A program made the translations under genes and the position numbers. Under the pieces are notes generated by a model. That model worked only from the letters and a program-made list of their open reading frames with translations, was not told the DNA's origin and ran no database searches. Shown here one piece after another: positions 1 through 8,665 of a stretch of DNA of 25,791 bases. The stretch comes from Candidatus Omnitrophota bacterium (GTDB taxonomy: Bacteria; Omnitrophota; Gorgyraeia; Aquiviventales; Aquiviventaceae): positions 1-25,791 of the forward strand of contig JACQRB010000007.1 of NCBI GenBank assembly GCA_016206685.1, given 5' to 3'. Every line of letters starts with the position of its first letter. Positions within the stretch are counted from its first letter, which is position 1.

Positions 1-99
1 CTGGGCTTCGCCGTCACCAGTCTGAGAAGCGACCGAAGGCGAAGCGTCCCCGCCGTCGGCGGGGACGGCCTTCGGCCAACCAGCAGGTGGGGGGATCAT
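1..99. repeat. Palindromic interspersed repeat, copy A (cut by window start)
   Basis: These 99 bases are identical to 25680-25778. They hold an inner palindrome at 46-66 (arms GTCCCCGCCG and CGGCGGGGAC around one T), CCGAAGGC/GCCTTCGG arms outside it, and the right terminal arm CCAGCAGGTGGGGG at 80-93, followed by GATCAT. The left terminal arm lies outside the window. The ferredoxin stop codon (reverse complement of 96-98) falls inside GATCAT, so the repeat abuts the 3' end of that gene. There is no coding capacity. A MITE-like or REP-like element is the likeliest reading. Confidence 0.85.
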
Positions 100-359
100 G
101 AAGGGCCGGCCGGCACCAGCACGGGCGCTTCTTGCGGCGGCACCATCGTGATGGCGTCCCAGGGGCAGATCTTCTCACACAGGAAGCAGCCGATGCATTT
201 AGGCTGGTCAATCACACAGATCGCGTTGAGCGTGATATGTTCCGGTCCTGGGAGTTTCTCGATGCAGTCCACCGGACAGACGGCAATGCAGACCTCACAG
301 CCTGAGCAACTGTCCGGATTGATGACGGCCTTGGGACGGCCTTTCTTGGGCTGAATCAT
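96..359 (-). CDS. 2[4Fe-4S] ferredoxin
   Basis: An 87-residue bacterial-type ferredoxin, a small soluble electron carrier. Two cluster motifs are intact: C18, C21, C24 and C28 (CxxCxxCxxxCP), and C55, C58, C61 and C65 (same spacing, also followed by P). C32 and C48 are extra cysteines outside the motifs. A short basic N-terminus and a Pro/Ala-rich tail flank the core. The ATG overlaps the yqeY stop as ATGA, so translation is probably coupled. It is the last gene of the minus-strand run, and its TGA lies in the edge of repeat copy A. The redox partner cannot be told from sequence. Electron transfer linked to the upstream beta-oxidation enzymes is possible but unsupported. Confidence 0.9.
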   Translation of the reverse strand: MIQPKKGRPKAVINPDSCSGCEVCIAVCPVDCIEKLPGPEHITLNAICVIDQPKCIGCFLCEKICPWDAITMVPPQEAPVLVPAGPS

Positions 360-796
360 TGCTTGAGCCGTTCATTCACCAACTGGCTGACGAGCTTGCC
401 ATCGGCCGTGCCGGTGGCTTTGCCCATCACGTATTTCATGATCGGCCCTTGGTTCGGTCCCACGCTGGCGAGGGCTTCCTCGACCAACCGTTTCAAGTCG
501 TCAACGGACAGCGGCTTCGGCAGGTACGCGTTGATCATCTCAAGCTCGGCGCTCGCTGCGGTCAACACGTCTTGGCGATTGCCTTGCTTGGCCGCTTCGA
601 TGGTCTCCCGGCGCTGTTTGGCTTGTTGCGAGAGGATCTGGAGAATTTCCTGTTCGTCCAGCGCGTCTTTGCGTTTGTCGATGGCGAGACGCTGGATCGC
701 CGCCTTGATCAGGCGCAAAGTGTCAACTCTGCGCTGCTCTCTCGCTTTCAGCGCCGTCTTGTAGTCGCCCTCCAACCGTTCCAGGAGCGTTCCCAT
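356..796 (-). CDS. yqeY: GatB/YqeY domain protein
   Basis: A 146-residue protein of the YqeY family, which resembles the tRNA-binding tail domain of the GatB amidotransferase subunit; its precise cellular role is not settled. The N-terminal pattern LLERLEGDYKTALKARE with RVDTLRLIKAAIQ, and the C-terminal GPIMKYVMGKATGTADGKLV, are family hallmarks. I chose the ATG at 796 because the family begins just before this helix. The frame stays open to 940, but that part overlaps era out of frame. No strong Shine-Dalgarno is seen in the 34 nt after the era stop. The gene ends by overlapping the ferredoxin start. Co-location with era is common in bacteria. Confidence 0.88.
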   Translation of the reverse strand: MGTLLERLEGDYKTALKAREQRRVDTLRLIKAAIQRLAIDKRKDALDEQEILQILSQQAKQRRETIEAAKQGNRQDVLTAASAELEMINAYLPKPLSVDDLKRLVEEALASVGPNQGPIMKYVMGKATGTADGKLVSQLVNERLKQ

Positions 797-830
797 GACC
801 GGATCAGTGTATCGGAGTTTCTTGAGGGCT

Positions 831-1775
831 TCAAGCCTTTCCGCCGTGAGCCTCGTAGCCGAGCTCGCGCAGGAGCGCGGGATCGGCGCGCCATTGCTTG
901 GCGACCTTGACCCAGAGCTCCAGGAACACCTTGCGCCCAAGCCAGCGTTCCAGTTCCAGACGAGCCGCGGTGCCGATCTGCTTGAGCGTGCGTCCCTGCT
1001 TGCCGATCACGATGGCCTTCTGCCCTTCCCGCTCGACCAGGATGGTGGCTCGGATGAGGGTCAGGCCCGCAGCCTGTGGACGTCCTGCGGGAGGCGCCTT
1101 GGTCGTCAGCTCGTCCAGCAGGACGGCGACCGCGTGCGGGACCTCCTGCCGCGTGGCGTGCAGGACTTGCTCGCGGATGAACTCGCGAATCAGTTGCTCG
1201 GCCGGCTGGTCGGTCAGTTGATCCGGCTCATACCATCGGGGGCCTTGCGGCAGCCGCGTGATGAGCTGGGCCAGCAGGCGGTCCATATTGTCGCCGGTCA
1301 GGGCCGACACCGGCACCAGCTCCTCGAACAGCTTCAGATCTGCGCAGCGCGCCATGAGCGGCAGGAGGAGCCGTTTGTTGACGAGATCCACCTTGTTGAG
1401 CGCCAGGAGCGACGGCCGATTGGCCCGCCGGACCTGATCGAAGACCCAGTCGTCTTCTTTGGTCCATCGGCCGGCGGCATCCACGATCGCCAGCAAGACA
1501 TCCGCGTCTTCGACCACGCCTTTCGTGACTGCGATCATGTGGCGTCCGAGCGTGTGCTCCGGTTGGTGCCAGCCGGGGGTATCGATCAGAATCACCTGCG
1601 CATCGGGCCGCGTCAGGATCCCCAGGATGCGGTTGCGGGTCGTCTGGGGCCTGGAGGAGACGATCGAGACCTTGCGGCCGACGAAGGCGTTGACGATCGT
1701 GGACTTGCCCACGTTGGGTTTGCCGATCACCCCGACAAAGCCCGAATGATAATCCGGTGCGGGAGGTGGGATCAT
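831..1775 (-). CDS. era: GTPase Era
   Basis: A 314-residue Era GTPase, which binds the 3' end of 16S rRNA and helps mature the 30S subunit. Visible motifs: G1 GKPNVGKST at 18-26, switch region RPQTTRNRI near 42-50, G3 DTPG at 65-68, G4 NKVD at 127-130, and a C-terminal KH domain with GKQG at 258-261 (GRTLKQIG follows). Length is normal for the family (about 300). The ATG overlaps the polX stop by four bases (ATGA). An essential housekeeping gene sitting at the distal end of a run dominated by lipid catabolism is unusual and suggests it also has an internal promoter, which I could not identify. Confidence 0.96.
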   Translation of the reverse strand: MIPPPAPDYHSGFVGVIGKPNVGKSTIVNAFVGRKVSIVSSRPQTTRNRILGILTRPDAQVILIDTPGWHQPEHTLGRHMIAVTKGVVEDADVLLAIVDAAGRWTKEDDWVFDQVRRANRPSLLALNKVDLVNKRLLLPLMARCADLKLFEELVPVSALTGDNMDRLLAQLITRLPQGPRWYEPDQLTDQPAEQLIREFIREQVLHATRQEVPHAVAVLLDELTTKAPPAGRPQAAGLTLIRATILVEREGQKAIVIGKQGRTLKQIGTAARLELERWLGRKVFLELWVKVAKQWRADPALLRELGYEAHGGKA

Positions 1776-3514
1776 GAGCCCTCGCGCGCCTGCCGGCGTT
1801 TGCGCTGGATCCAGGCCAACAGCTGCTCCCGGCTGAAACAGTTGAGCAGGTGCTTGGGTTCAAGCCACGCCCGGCGCGCGACGCCCAGGCCGATCGTGAT
1901 GTTCTCGAGTTGATCCAGGCTGTGCGTGTCGGTCGAGATGGCCAGCCACACGCCCTGCTCCCCGGCCTTGCGAGCCGCCGCGTCGCTCAGGTCCAGGCGT
2001 TTCGGATACGCGTTGATCTCGAGGGCCGTGTGGGTCTCTCGCGCCGCCTCGAAGATGGCGTCCAGGTCCACGGCATAGGGCTCGCGTTGGCCGAAGAGCC
2101 TCCCGGTGGGATGGGCGATCATGGTCACGTAGGGATGGCGGATCGCCGCGACCAGACGCTGCGTGAGCGTCGCCTCCTCCTGCTTGAAGCCGCTGTGGAT
2201 GGAGCCGATGACGAAATCCAACTGCCGAAGCAGGTGATCGGGATAGTCCATCCGGCCGCGGGCGAGGATGTCCACCTCTGCGCCCCTGAGCAACTGGAAG
2301 CTTCGCCAGCGCGCATTCAGGGCGCGGATCTTGCCCATCTGGGTTTTCAGCTCGCGCTCGCTCATGCCGCCGGCGACTTTGAGGGACTTGGAATGGTCGC
2401 AGATGGCCAAGTACTGATACCCTCGGCCTCGTCCAGCCTCTGCGACCTCCTCAAGGGTATGGCTCCCGTCAGACCAGTTGGTGTGGATATGGAAGTCGCC
2501 TTTCAGGTCCCGCTGCTCGACCAATCGCGGCAATCGCCCGGCTTGAGCGGCTTGGATCTCCCCCGCGTCCTCCCGCAGCTCCGGGGGGATCCAGGGCAGG
2601 TCAAGCGCCCGGTAGACCTCCTCCTCTTCCCTGCCCCCTATCCGCTTCCCCGTGGTGGCGTTGAAGACCCCGTACTCGTTGATTTTCAATCCCTGACGAA
2701 CCGCCATCTCACGCAGCCGCACGTTGTGCTCTTTGGAGCCGGTGAAATACTGCAGGGCGGCTCCAAAGCACTTGGGTGAGACCACGCGCAGGTCCACCTG
2801 GATACCTTCCGGGGTGAGGATCGAGGATTTGGTGTCTCCAGCGGCCAGGACCCTCGCGCAAAAGGGGGCGCTTGTGAAGGCGTTCATCAGCGCACGTGGC
2901 TGAGTGGTGGCGACGAGAATGTCCAGATCCCCGACCGTTTCCTTCATCCGGCGAAGGCTGCCGGCCGCCTCGATGCGGTTGACGGCGGCGAGGTTCCGCA
3001 GGGTGTGGATGATGTGCCGCGCCAGCGGCAGCGCGATGCCGAGGTGCATGCGCGCCTGACCTTTCCGCACAATCGCAATGCCCTTGAGGAGGTTCTGTTC
3101 CTTGGTTTCCTGGAATCCAGGAAGCGCGCAGAGTTTGTGCGCCTTGGCCGCGGCTTCCACCTGGTCGATCGAGGTGATCCGGAGGCGTTCGTACAAGAGC
3201 TTGGCGGTTTTAGGCCCGACGCCGGGGATTTCGAGCAGGGCCAACACGCCGGCCGGAATCGTCCGTTTGACGCGTTCGATCTCGCGAATGGCGCCGCTGG
3301 TCAGGTACTCGCGGATCTTGCCCGCCAAGTCCTGTCCGATGCCGGGAATGTCGGTGAGGCGGTCTTGTTGGTGAAGCCGCTGGAGGTCCTCGGTGAGGCT
3401 CTCCAGGTTCTGGGCGGCCCTGCGGTAGGCTCGGATGCGAAACACGTTCTCTCCGCGGAACTCCAGCAGGTCCGCCATCTGAGCGAAGAGTGCCGCAATC
3501 TCGCGTTGTTTCAT
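1772..3514 (-). CDS. polX: Family X DNA polymerase with PHP domain
   Basis: A 580-residue bacterial PolX, a DNA repair polymerase. Order of domains: helix-hairpin-helix region with DIPGIG near 55-60 and EIPGVG near 95-100; nucleotidyltransferase palm with GSLRRMKETVGDLDIL at 185-200 carrying catalytic Asp residues, and a further Asp in VDLRVV near 240; C-terminal PHP domain starting GDFHIHTNWSDG at 339-350, with metal-ligand-type motifs CDHS, IGSIHSG, AHP and STDTHS. PHP domains of this family carry 3'-5' exonuclease activity. Length fits the family (about 570). The start at 3514 overlaps the MFS stop as ATGA; the frame extends upstream, but only as a shadow of the MFS gene. Confidence 0.95.
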   Translation of the reverse strand: MKQREIAALFAQMADLLEFRGENVFRIRAYRRAAQNLESLTEDLQRLHQQDRLTDIPGIGQDLAGKIREYLTSGAIREIERVKRTIPAGVLALLEIPGVGPKTAKLLYERLRITSIDQVEAAAKAHKLCALPGFQETKEQNLLKGIAIVRKGQARMHLGIALPLARHIIHTLRNLAAVNRIEAAGSLRRMKETVGDLDILVATTQPRALMNAFTSAPFCARVLAAGDTKSSILTPEGIQVDLRVVSPKCFGAALQYFTGSKEHNVRLREMAVRQGLKINEYGVFNATTGKRIGGREEEEVYRALDLPWIPPELREDAGEIQAAQAGRLPRLVEQRDLKGDFHIHTNWSDGSHTLEEVAEAGRGRGYQYLAICDHSKSLKVAGGMSERELKTQMGKIRALNARWRSFQLLRGAEVDILARGRMDYPDHLLRQLDFVIGSIHSGFKQEEATLTQRLVAAIRHPYVTMIAHPTGRLFGQREPYAVDLDAIFEAARETHTALEINAYPKRLDLSDAAARKAGEQGVWLAISTDTHSLDQLENITIGLGVARRAWLEPKHLLNCFSREQLLAWIQRKRRQAREGS

Positions 3515-4704
3515 GTCGCGACTGCGGTTTTGAGATTGGGGACTCGGCGGAAGAGCCACAGCCCGATCGCCAGCAACCCGATCAAGACCCAGATCGCGAC
3601 TCGATACCGCGACGGATCTAGCACGATCAGCCCCCATGCAAGCGGTCCGAGAATCGACGAAGCGCGGCCCAGCAGACCGGCCAACCCCAGCACTTCCGCC
3701 AGCTGATCCTTGGGAGAGAGCTCGATCACCAACACCCGAGACGTCGCCCACGTCGAGCCCAAGCAGAAGCCGATCACCGGCGCGACGGCCCACAGCCATC
3801 GAGCCTCTTGGCTCAGGCTGACAAGCCCAAGCGCGATCATCCATCCTGCCCAAATCCATGCCAGCGTGCGTTTGGAGCCCAGCCGGCCGATGACGCGGCT
3901 GAACACCAACGACCCCAGCACCGCAAACGCCTGCCCCCACAGGAAAAACCGCACGACCTCCGCTTCCCCAAATCCCAACTCTTTCTTCGTGTAGACGGCC
4001 ATGAAGACCAGCACCGTGTTAATCGCGTTGAGGCTGAAAAACGAGGCGGCGAAGAAGCGCCATAACCCTGCGTAGGATCTGGCGTAGCGCAGGGTCATCC
4101 ACAACCGCATGAACGCCTGCCGAATCGTGGCACGCCAGGCGATGGGCTGATGGATCCCTGATTCCCGGATCACGAAGAAACTAGGCAGCGCGAACACCAG
4201 GAAGAACAACGCCGAGGGGATGAACGCCGCTTGATGCCCTGCCGTCTTGACAAATGGCCAGAGGAACAACAGCCCCGTCATGCTGCCCAGATAGCCAAAC
4301 GCCGCACCGAATCCTGAGGTTTGGCCCAGGGCGCCGGGCTTGGCCACCTGCCACAGCAAGGCATCGTAAAACACCGTGCCAAGTTGATAACAGATGTTGG
4401 CGATGACAAACAGCACCAGCGCAGGCCCCAGTCGGTCGAGAAACCCGATGAGGAGCGTGGTGCTGACGCAGCCCAGCGTGGTCCAGCGCAGGTAGCGCAT
4501 GCGCTGGTTGGTGGCATCTGAGATGGCTCCGCAGATGGGCATCGCCACGGCTACGCAGATCATGGAGATCGCCAAGGCGACGCTGAAGACCAGCTCCTTG
4601 GCGCCGTGGTCCTCGGTAACCCATAAGGGAAAATAGAACGAGAGCATGGCAACGGCGAAAAAGGTGTTGGCCAAGTCATACAATGCCCACGCCAACAGCT
4701 GCAT
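3511..4704 (-). CDS. UMF1-type MFS transporter (Atg22-like)
   Basis: A 397-residue integral membrane protein with about 12 hydrophobic segments. The N-terminus QLLAWALYDLANTFFAV matches the WALYDxAN signature of the UMF1/Atg22-like branch of the major facilitator superfamily, and a cytoplasmic-loop-like motif (GAISDATNQRMRYL) follows near residue 60. The eukaryotic relative effluxes amino acids from vacuoles; substrates of bacterial members are mostly unknown, so none is assigned. The ATG at 4704 lies 9 nt after the peptidase stop with a C-rich, Shine-Dalgarno-free leader, so translation probably depends on coupling. The gene overlaps polX by four bases. Confidence 0.85.
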   Translation of the reverse strand: MQLLAWALYDLANTFFAVAMLSFYFPLWVTEDHGAKELVFSVALAISMICVAVAMPICGAISDATNQRMRYLRWTTLGCVSTTLLIGFLDRLGPALVLFVIANICYQLGTVFYDALLWQVAKPGALGQTSGFGAAFGYLGSMTGLLFLWPFVKTAGHQAAFIPSALFFLVFALPSFFVIRESGIHQPIAWRATIRQAFMRLWMTLRYARSYAGLWRFFAASFFSLNAINTVLVFMAVYTKKELGFGEAEVVRFFLWGQAFAVLGSLVFSRVIGRLGSKRTLAWIWAGWMIALGLVSLSQEARWLWAVAPVIGFCLGSTWATSRVLVIELSPKDQLAEVLGLAGLLGRASSILGPLAWGLIVLDPSRYRVAIWVLIGLLAIGLWLFRRVPNLKTAVAT

Positions 4705-4713
4705 AAGGGGGGG

Positions 4714-5982
4714 CTAGAACAATGTGTCGCGAAGCCACGTCTTCCAATATTCTTCCAGACGGGGGAGCTTGAGGTGGAACTCGCTCGCCACCGCCTGATC
4801 GGACGGGGTGCCCTGCTTGACGGCTTGCAACAGCCGCTTGATGCGCCAAAAGCCGTAGCGCTCGACCAGATAGCGGACCAGGCTATGGGCTTGTTCATAG
4901 GCCAGGGCGGCCTCCTGGGGCGACATCGAGCCTGTAAACTGTGCCGAGAACAACTGGGTCCAGGGGATCAGCCGTTGCGCGGATGCCGCATGGCGGAGCA
5001 TGGGCCAGGCGGGCGTGCTTGGCTTCCACGATTCATATTCCGCCAGGCCTTCGTTCAGCCAGGCGGGACAGCGTCCGTCGGTCAGATCGTGGATGAGCGC
5101 GTGCGTGTATTCATGGTAGAGAATGTGCGTCACCGCTTGAGGGTTCAGCTCGCCATTGGGCAGCGGCACCCGGATCTTGCCGTCAAACTGGCCTGCCGCC
5201 CACTCCGGCGCGTCCTGGCGCAACTGGCGGAATTGCTCGGCGCTGTAGACCAAGACGATGAGTTTTCGGCTCGGCCAATAGGCGAAATCGGCGCCGATGG
5301 CGCGCCTGGCCGCTAACAACGTTTCTTGCAGATCAAAACCGGTGGAGCGCTCGAGGGTGTCGGGAAAGCGGATATCGAAGTACGCTTGAGAAACCCGCTC
5401 AAACTCCGACTCCACCGGCAGCTCCTGGCTCACTTGCTTGAGCCGCTCGTTCACCTCTGCGAAGTCGGGTTTGAGCGTGAGGGCTTTCTGCCAGGCGGCT
5501 TTGGCTTCTTTCAGGCGCTGGCTGTTGTATTCGATCTCTCCCAGCAGCGCATAGGCTCCCGCGGTGTCGGGCTCTACCCTGAGGGATTCGACGATCGCTT
5601 CCCTGGCGCGAGGAATCTGGTGCGTGCGGTAGGCGTCCTGGGCGGTTTGCAGATGCATCATGGCGAGATTCCGCCGCAACTGGGCATTGGCGGTGTCAAG
5701 GCGGGTGGCTTCTTCCAGCTGCCGGATGGCGTCGTTGAGCTTGCCTTGGTCGGCGAGCTCGACCGCATAGTTGTTGTAGACGATGGCGAGTTGCTGGCGG
5801 AGTTGCGGGTGGTTGGGAAACCGGCTGAGCTGTTCCTGGAGTTTCGCGATGATGGTGGGCCAGTCTTGCGCAGGACCGGCCTGGGGCTGGTCAGCGGCGG
5901 CCGCGCGACGCTCCATGGGCAGTCCGGGAGCCATGAGGAGGCTCAGGAGGAGAACAGCCGTGAGCAGGCGATGGTCACGCAT
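4714..5982 (-). CDS. Exported TPR protein with HExxH metallopeptidase domain
   Basis: A 422-residue protein. Residues 1-30 look like a signal peptide (charged start, hydrophobic LLTAVLLLSLLMAPG, then Ala-rich), so it is probably periplasmic or envelope-located. Residues about 45-185 hold tetratricopeptide-like repeats. The C-terminal half is a peptidase-MA-like gluzincin domain: HEYTH at 290-294 and the downstream Glu in NEGLAEY (E311) supply the zinc-site pattern. The start at 5982 overlaps the preceding lipase-like gene by 8 nt; the frame extends to 6048 but only within that gene. The substrate is unknown. The same architecture is common in uncharacterised exported proteins. Confidence 0.85.
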   Translation of the reverse strand: MRDHRLLTAVLLLSLLMAPGLPMERRAAAADQPQAGPAQDWPTIIAKLQEQLSRFPNHPQLRQQLAIVYNNYAVELADQGKLNDAIRQLEEATRLDTANAQLRRNLAMMHLQTAQDAYRTHQIPRAREAIVESLRVEPDTAGAYALLGEIEYNSQRLKEAKAAWQKALTLKPDFAEVNERLKQVSQELPVESEFERVSQAYFDIRFPDTLERSTGFDLQETLLAARRAIGADFAYWPSRKLIVLVYSAEQFRQLRQDAPEWAAGQFDGKIRVPLPNGELNPQAVTHILYHEYTHALIHDLTDGRCPAWLNEGLAEYESWKPSTPAWPMLRHAASAQRLIPWTQLFSAQFTGSMSPQEAALAYEQAHSLVRYLVERYGFWRIKRLLQAVKQGTPSDQAVASEFHLKLPRLEEYWKTWLRDTLF

Positions 5983-6817
5983 GGCTCTCGATCCAGCGTA
6001 CCATTTCCTCCACCACGGTTGGTTGCACGGCTTCGTGGTGCAGCTCATGGTAGGATGCGGGAAAGCCCACCACCCGTTTGTCGCATGCGAGTCGCTCGTA
6101 AAACCGCCGGCCGGCGTCCACGGAGACGACGTGGTCTTCCGTCCCGTACAGCAGGAGGGTGGGAAGGCGAATCTGCTGGGCGTCGTCGAGTGTCTGGCGC
6201 ATCGCGGCTCGTAGGGCGGCGGCGCCGCGCAGCGTCATACGATTGTGCACGAGCGAATCGTGCTGATAGCCCTGCACGATCTGTGGATCGTGGCTGAGCC
6301 AGGCAGGATTCACACCCAAGCTGAGACTCAGGCGCGGCCACCATCGCGCGCCTTGGTTGACCAGGAGTTCCTTCCATCTCGGCAAAGGAAACCCCACCTC
6401 GAACAACGGGGACTGGAGGATGACGGCTTGGAGGCCCGCGGGGCGGCGCTCCGCCCAGCGAGCGGCGAGCAGCCCGCCGAAACTATGTCCGAACACCGCG
6501 TAGGAGGATGGCTCGCGCGCCGCCAGGCAGTGTCTCACGAGGGTCTCGAGATCGTGCAGGTACTCCTCAAACCGTTCGATGTCACCCCGCTGCCCCTCTG
6601 AGCGACCGTGCCCCCACAAATCGGCGCACGCGACCGCCAGCCCATGCGACGCGATCGCCTGGGCGAGGCGTCCGTATCGGCCGCTGTGTTCGCCGAATCC
6701 ATGCACCAGAATGAGCCAGGCCCGAGCCGGCACCGGTTCCCAGATCCGAGCAAAGAGCGTATGGCCGTTGGCGGGATTGCGCCAGAACTCCTCCCGAGGC
6801 TGGATGGCCTCAGTCAT
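5975..6817 (-). CDS. Monoacylglycerol-lipase-like alpha/beta hydrolase
   Basis: A 280-residue alpha/beta hydrolase resembling monoacylglycerol lipases and lysophospholipases (serine aminopeptidase S33-type fold). The segment LVHGFGEHSGRYGRLA near 38-52 is typical of the monoacylglycerol lipase branch. The nucleophile is S112 in GHSFGG; the acid is probably the Asp of GTEDHVV and the base one of the His residues in YHELHHE. No signal peptide is seen, so it should act in the cytoplasm, splitting glycerol or lysolipid esters to free fatty acids. It overlaps the acyl-CoA ligase gene by ATGA, which fits a release-then-activate pair. True substrate remains open. Confidence 0.88.
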   Translation of the reverse strand: MTEAIQPREEFWRNPANGHTLFARIWEPVPARAWLILVHGFGEHSGRYGRLAQAIASHGLAVACADLWGHGRSEGQRGDIERFEEYLHDLETLVRHCLAAREPSSYAVFGHSFGGLLAARWAERRPAGLQAVILQSPLFEVGFPLPRWKELLVNQGARWWPRLSLSLGVNPAWLSHDPQIVQGYQHDSLVHNRMTLRGAAALRAAMRQTLDDAQQIRLPTLLLYGTEDHVVSVDAGRRFYERLACDKRVVGFPASYHELHHEAVQPTVVEEMVRWIESHA

Positions 6818-8643
6818 GGGGTGTGCTGGCCTGCCTGCGCCCCGCCAACAGGCGGGGCAGGCAGGTAGAGGCGGCGGAGGGTTTCTTCGTACCTCGCGGC
6901 GATCGCGGTTCGCTTGGCTTTCAGGGTGGGGGTGAGTTCCCCCGCGGCTTGGGTGAATTCCTGCTCCAGCAGGGCGATGGCCTTGACCTGCTCAAAGCCG
7001 GCCAAGTCCTGCTGTAGCGCCTGGACCCGCTCCCACAGCATCTGCTGGATCGCGGGCGCGTGGACGAGTTCGCCGAACGACGCAAACGACAACCCATGGG
7101 TCCTGGCATAGTCTGCCAGGCGCTGGAGATTGGGGACGATGAGCGCCACGCAATAGGGCTGGCGGTCTCCGTAGATGAACGCCTGCGAGATGTAGGGGTC
7201 CGTGATGAACCGCTGTTCCAGTTTTTGCGGAGCGACGAACTTCCCTCCGGCGGTTTTGATCAGGTCTTTTTTGCGGTCGGTAATGCTCAAAAACCCCTCT
7301 GCATCGAACCCGCCGATATCCCCGGTCTGGAACCAGCCGTCACCCAGGACCTCGCGCGTCTGCTCAGGTTTTCGGTAGTAGCCCTGCATGACGTGCGGGC
7401 CTCGTGTCAGGATCTCCCCGTCCTGGGCGATCCGGACTTCCGCCCCGTCGATCGGAAGGCCCACCGTCCCGAATTTCAAGGCCTGGGGCCGGTTGACCGT
7501 GATCACCGGCGAGGTCTCGGTCAAGCCATACCCCTCGAGGATGACGACGCCAAGGCTATAGAAGAACTCCCCGATCGCCTTGGCCAGCGGGGCGCTTCCC
7601 GAGATGAAGAACCGCAGCCGTCCGCCGAGCCGGTGCTGGACCTTGCGGAAAACCAGGCGCCGCGCCAAGGCCTCTTGCAGCAACAGGCCGAGCGGGAGGC
7701 GTCGGCGCGTGAGCCGATAGGGCATGCTGCGCTGCCCGACGGCCAGGGCCCAGGCGATGATCCGTCGTTTGAGCGGTGGGGCCTGGCGAAGCCCTTCGTG
7801 GATTCTGGCGTAGAGTTTTTCGAAAAACCGTGGCACGCCCAGCATGACGGTGGGTCTGACCTCCAGCATGTTCTGAGGGATAGTCTCCATGTTTTCGGCG
7901 TAGGCCACCGAGGCTCCGACGCTCACCATCAGATACCAGCCGGCCATCCGCTCAAAGACATGGCTTAACGGCAGGAAGGACAGGTGGCGGTCATCGGCGC
8001 GGATCGGGATCGCGTTCAGGCAGGCCTTCACGTTGGATAAGAAGTTCTCGTGCGAGAGCATGACGCCCTTCGGCTCGCCGGTTGTGCCTGACGTGTAGAT
8101 CAACGTGGCGGTGTCGGTGGAGCGCAGGTTCTGGAGCCGCTGTTGGGCCAGGTCGTGAAGCTGGGCGAGCAGGGTCCTTCCCTGCCCCACGGCCTGCAGC
8201 CACGCCTGTTCGAACGGCTGTTGAAGAGGGGTCGCGTCCATCACCAGCACGCCACGGACCGAGGGGCACTGGGCCTTAAGGGCCCTGAGCTTGCGCGCCT
8301 GCTCGCCGCTTGAGGCCACGCACAGGACCGGTTCGCAGTCCAGGAAGATCTGGTGGATGTCGCGCTCCATGAGGCTGGGATAGAGGGGGACCGTCCAGGC
8401 TCCGGCGGCCTGAATGGCGAGGTCCGTCATCCCCCACTCCTGGCGGTTTTCCGAGAGGAGGATGATGCGCTCGCCTGGCTTGATCCCGACGTGGAGGAAA
8501 TAGGCGCTCAAGGCCTGCACGGTCTGGCGGGCTTCATCCCACGTGATGGGTTGGTAGCGGCCTTGGCGCTTGACCCAAAAGAGCGGTTTGCGTGCCAGTC
8601 GCTTCGCTTGCTCGAAAAAGACCGCTGGAATGGTTTGGGCCAT
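6814..8643 (-). CDS. Long-chain acyl-CoA synthetase (AMP-forming)
   Basis: A 609-residue adenylate-forming enzyme of the long-chain fatty acyl-CoA ligase type (FAA1-like), activating fatty acids with ATP and CoA. Motifs: P-loop LIYTSGTTGEPKGV at 181-194, GYGLTETSPVI (A5 motif), GWFQTGDIG (A7) and ITDRKKDLIKTAGGKFVAP (A8 region). Length fits the class. The ATG at 8643 is 22 nt after the acyl-CoA dehydrogenase stop; the open frame upstream to 8703 overlaps that gene. The last codons carry a strong palindrome (6830-6865) encoding a Pro/Gly/Ala-rich tail outside the catalytic fold. It would feed acyl-CoA into the beta-oxidation enzymes encoded immediately upstream. Confidence 0.94.
   Translation of the reverse strand: MAQTIPAVFFEQAKRLARKPLFWVKRQGRYQPITWDEARQTVQALSAYFLHVGIKPGERIILLSENRQEWGMTDLAIQAAGAWTVPLYPSLMERDIHQIFLDCEPVLCVASSGEQARKLRALKAQCPSVRGVLVMDATPLQQPFEQAWLQAVGQGRTLLAQLHDLAQQRLQNLRSTDTATLIYTSGTTGEPKGVMLSHENFLSNVKACLNAIPIRADDRHLSFLPLSHVFERMAGWYLMVSVGASVAYAENMETIPQNMLEVRPTVMLGVPRFFEKLYARIHEGLRQAPPLKRRIIAWALAVGQRSMPYRLTRRRLPLGLLLQEALARRLVFRKVQHRLGGRLRFFISGSAPLAKAIGEFFYSLGVVILEGYGLTETSPVITVNRPQALKFGTVGLPIDGAEVRIAQDGEILTRGPHVMQGYYRKPEQTREVLGDGWFQTGDIGGFDAEGFLSITDRKKDLIKTAGGKFVAPQKLEQRFITDPYISQAFIYGDRQPYCVALIVPNLQRLADYARTHGLSFASFGELVHAPAIQQMLWERVQALQQDLAGFEQVKAIALLEQEFTQAAGELTPTLKAKRTAIAARYEETLRRLYLPAPPVGGAQAGQHTP
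6830..6865. repeat. GC-rich palindrome at 3' end of acyl-CoA ligase gene
   Basis: Arms CCTGCCTGCGCCCCGCC (6830-6846) and GGCGGGGCAGGCAGG (6851-6865) surround an AACA loop. They pair over 15 bp with one two-base bulge. It lies in frame inside the final codons of the ligase gene, about 13 nt before its stop. There is no T-tract after it on the minus strand, so it is not an intrinsic terminator. An mRNA-stabilising or processing hairpin, or a REP-like insertion in the gene end, are both possible. Confidence 0.6.
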
Positions 8644-8665
8644 CGTGGCAGCCCGCGATCGACGG

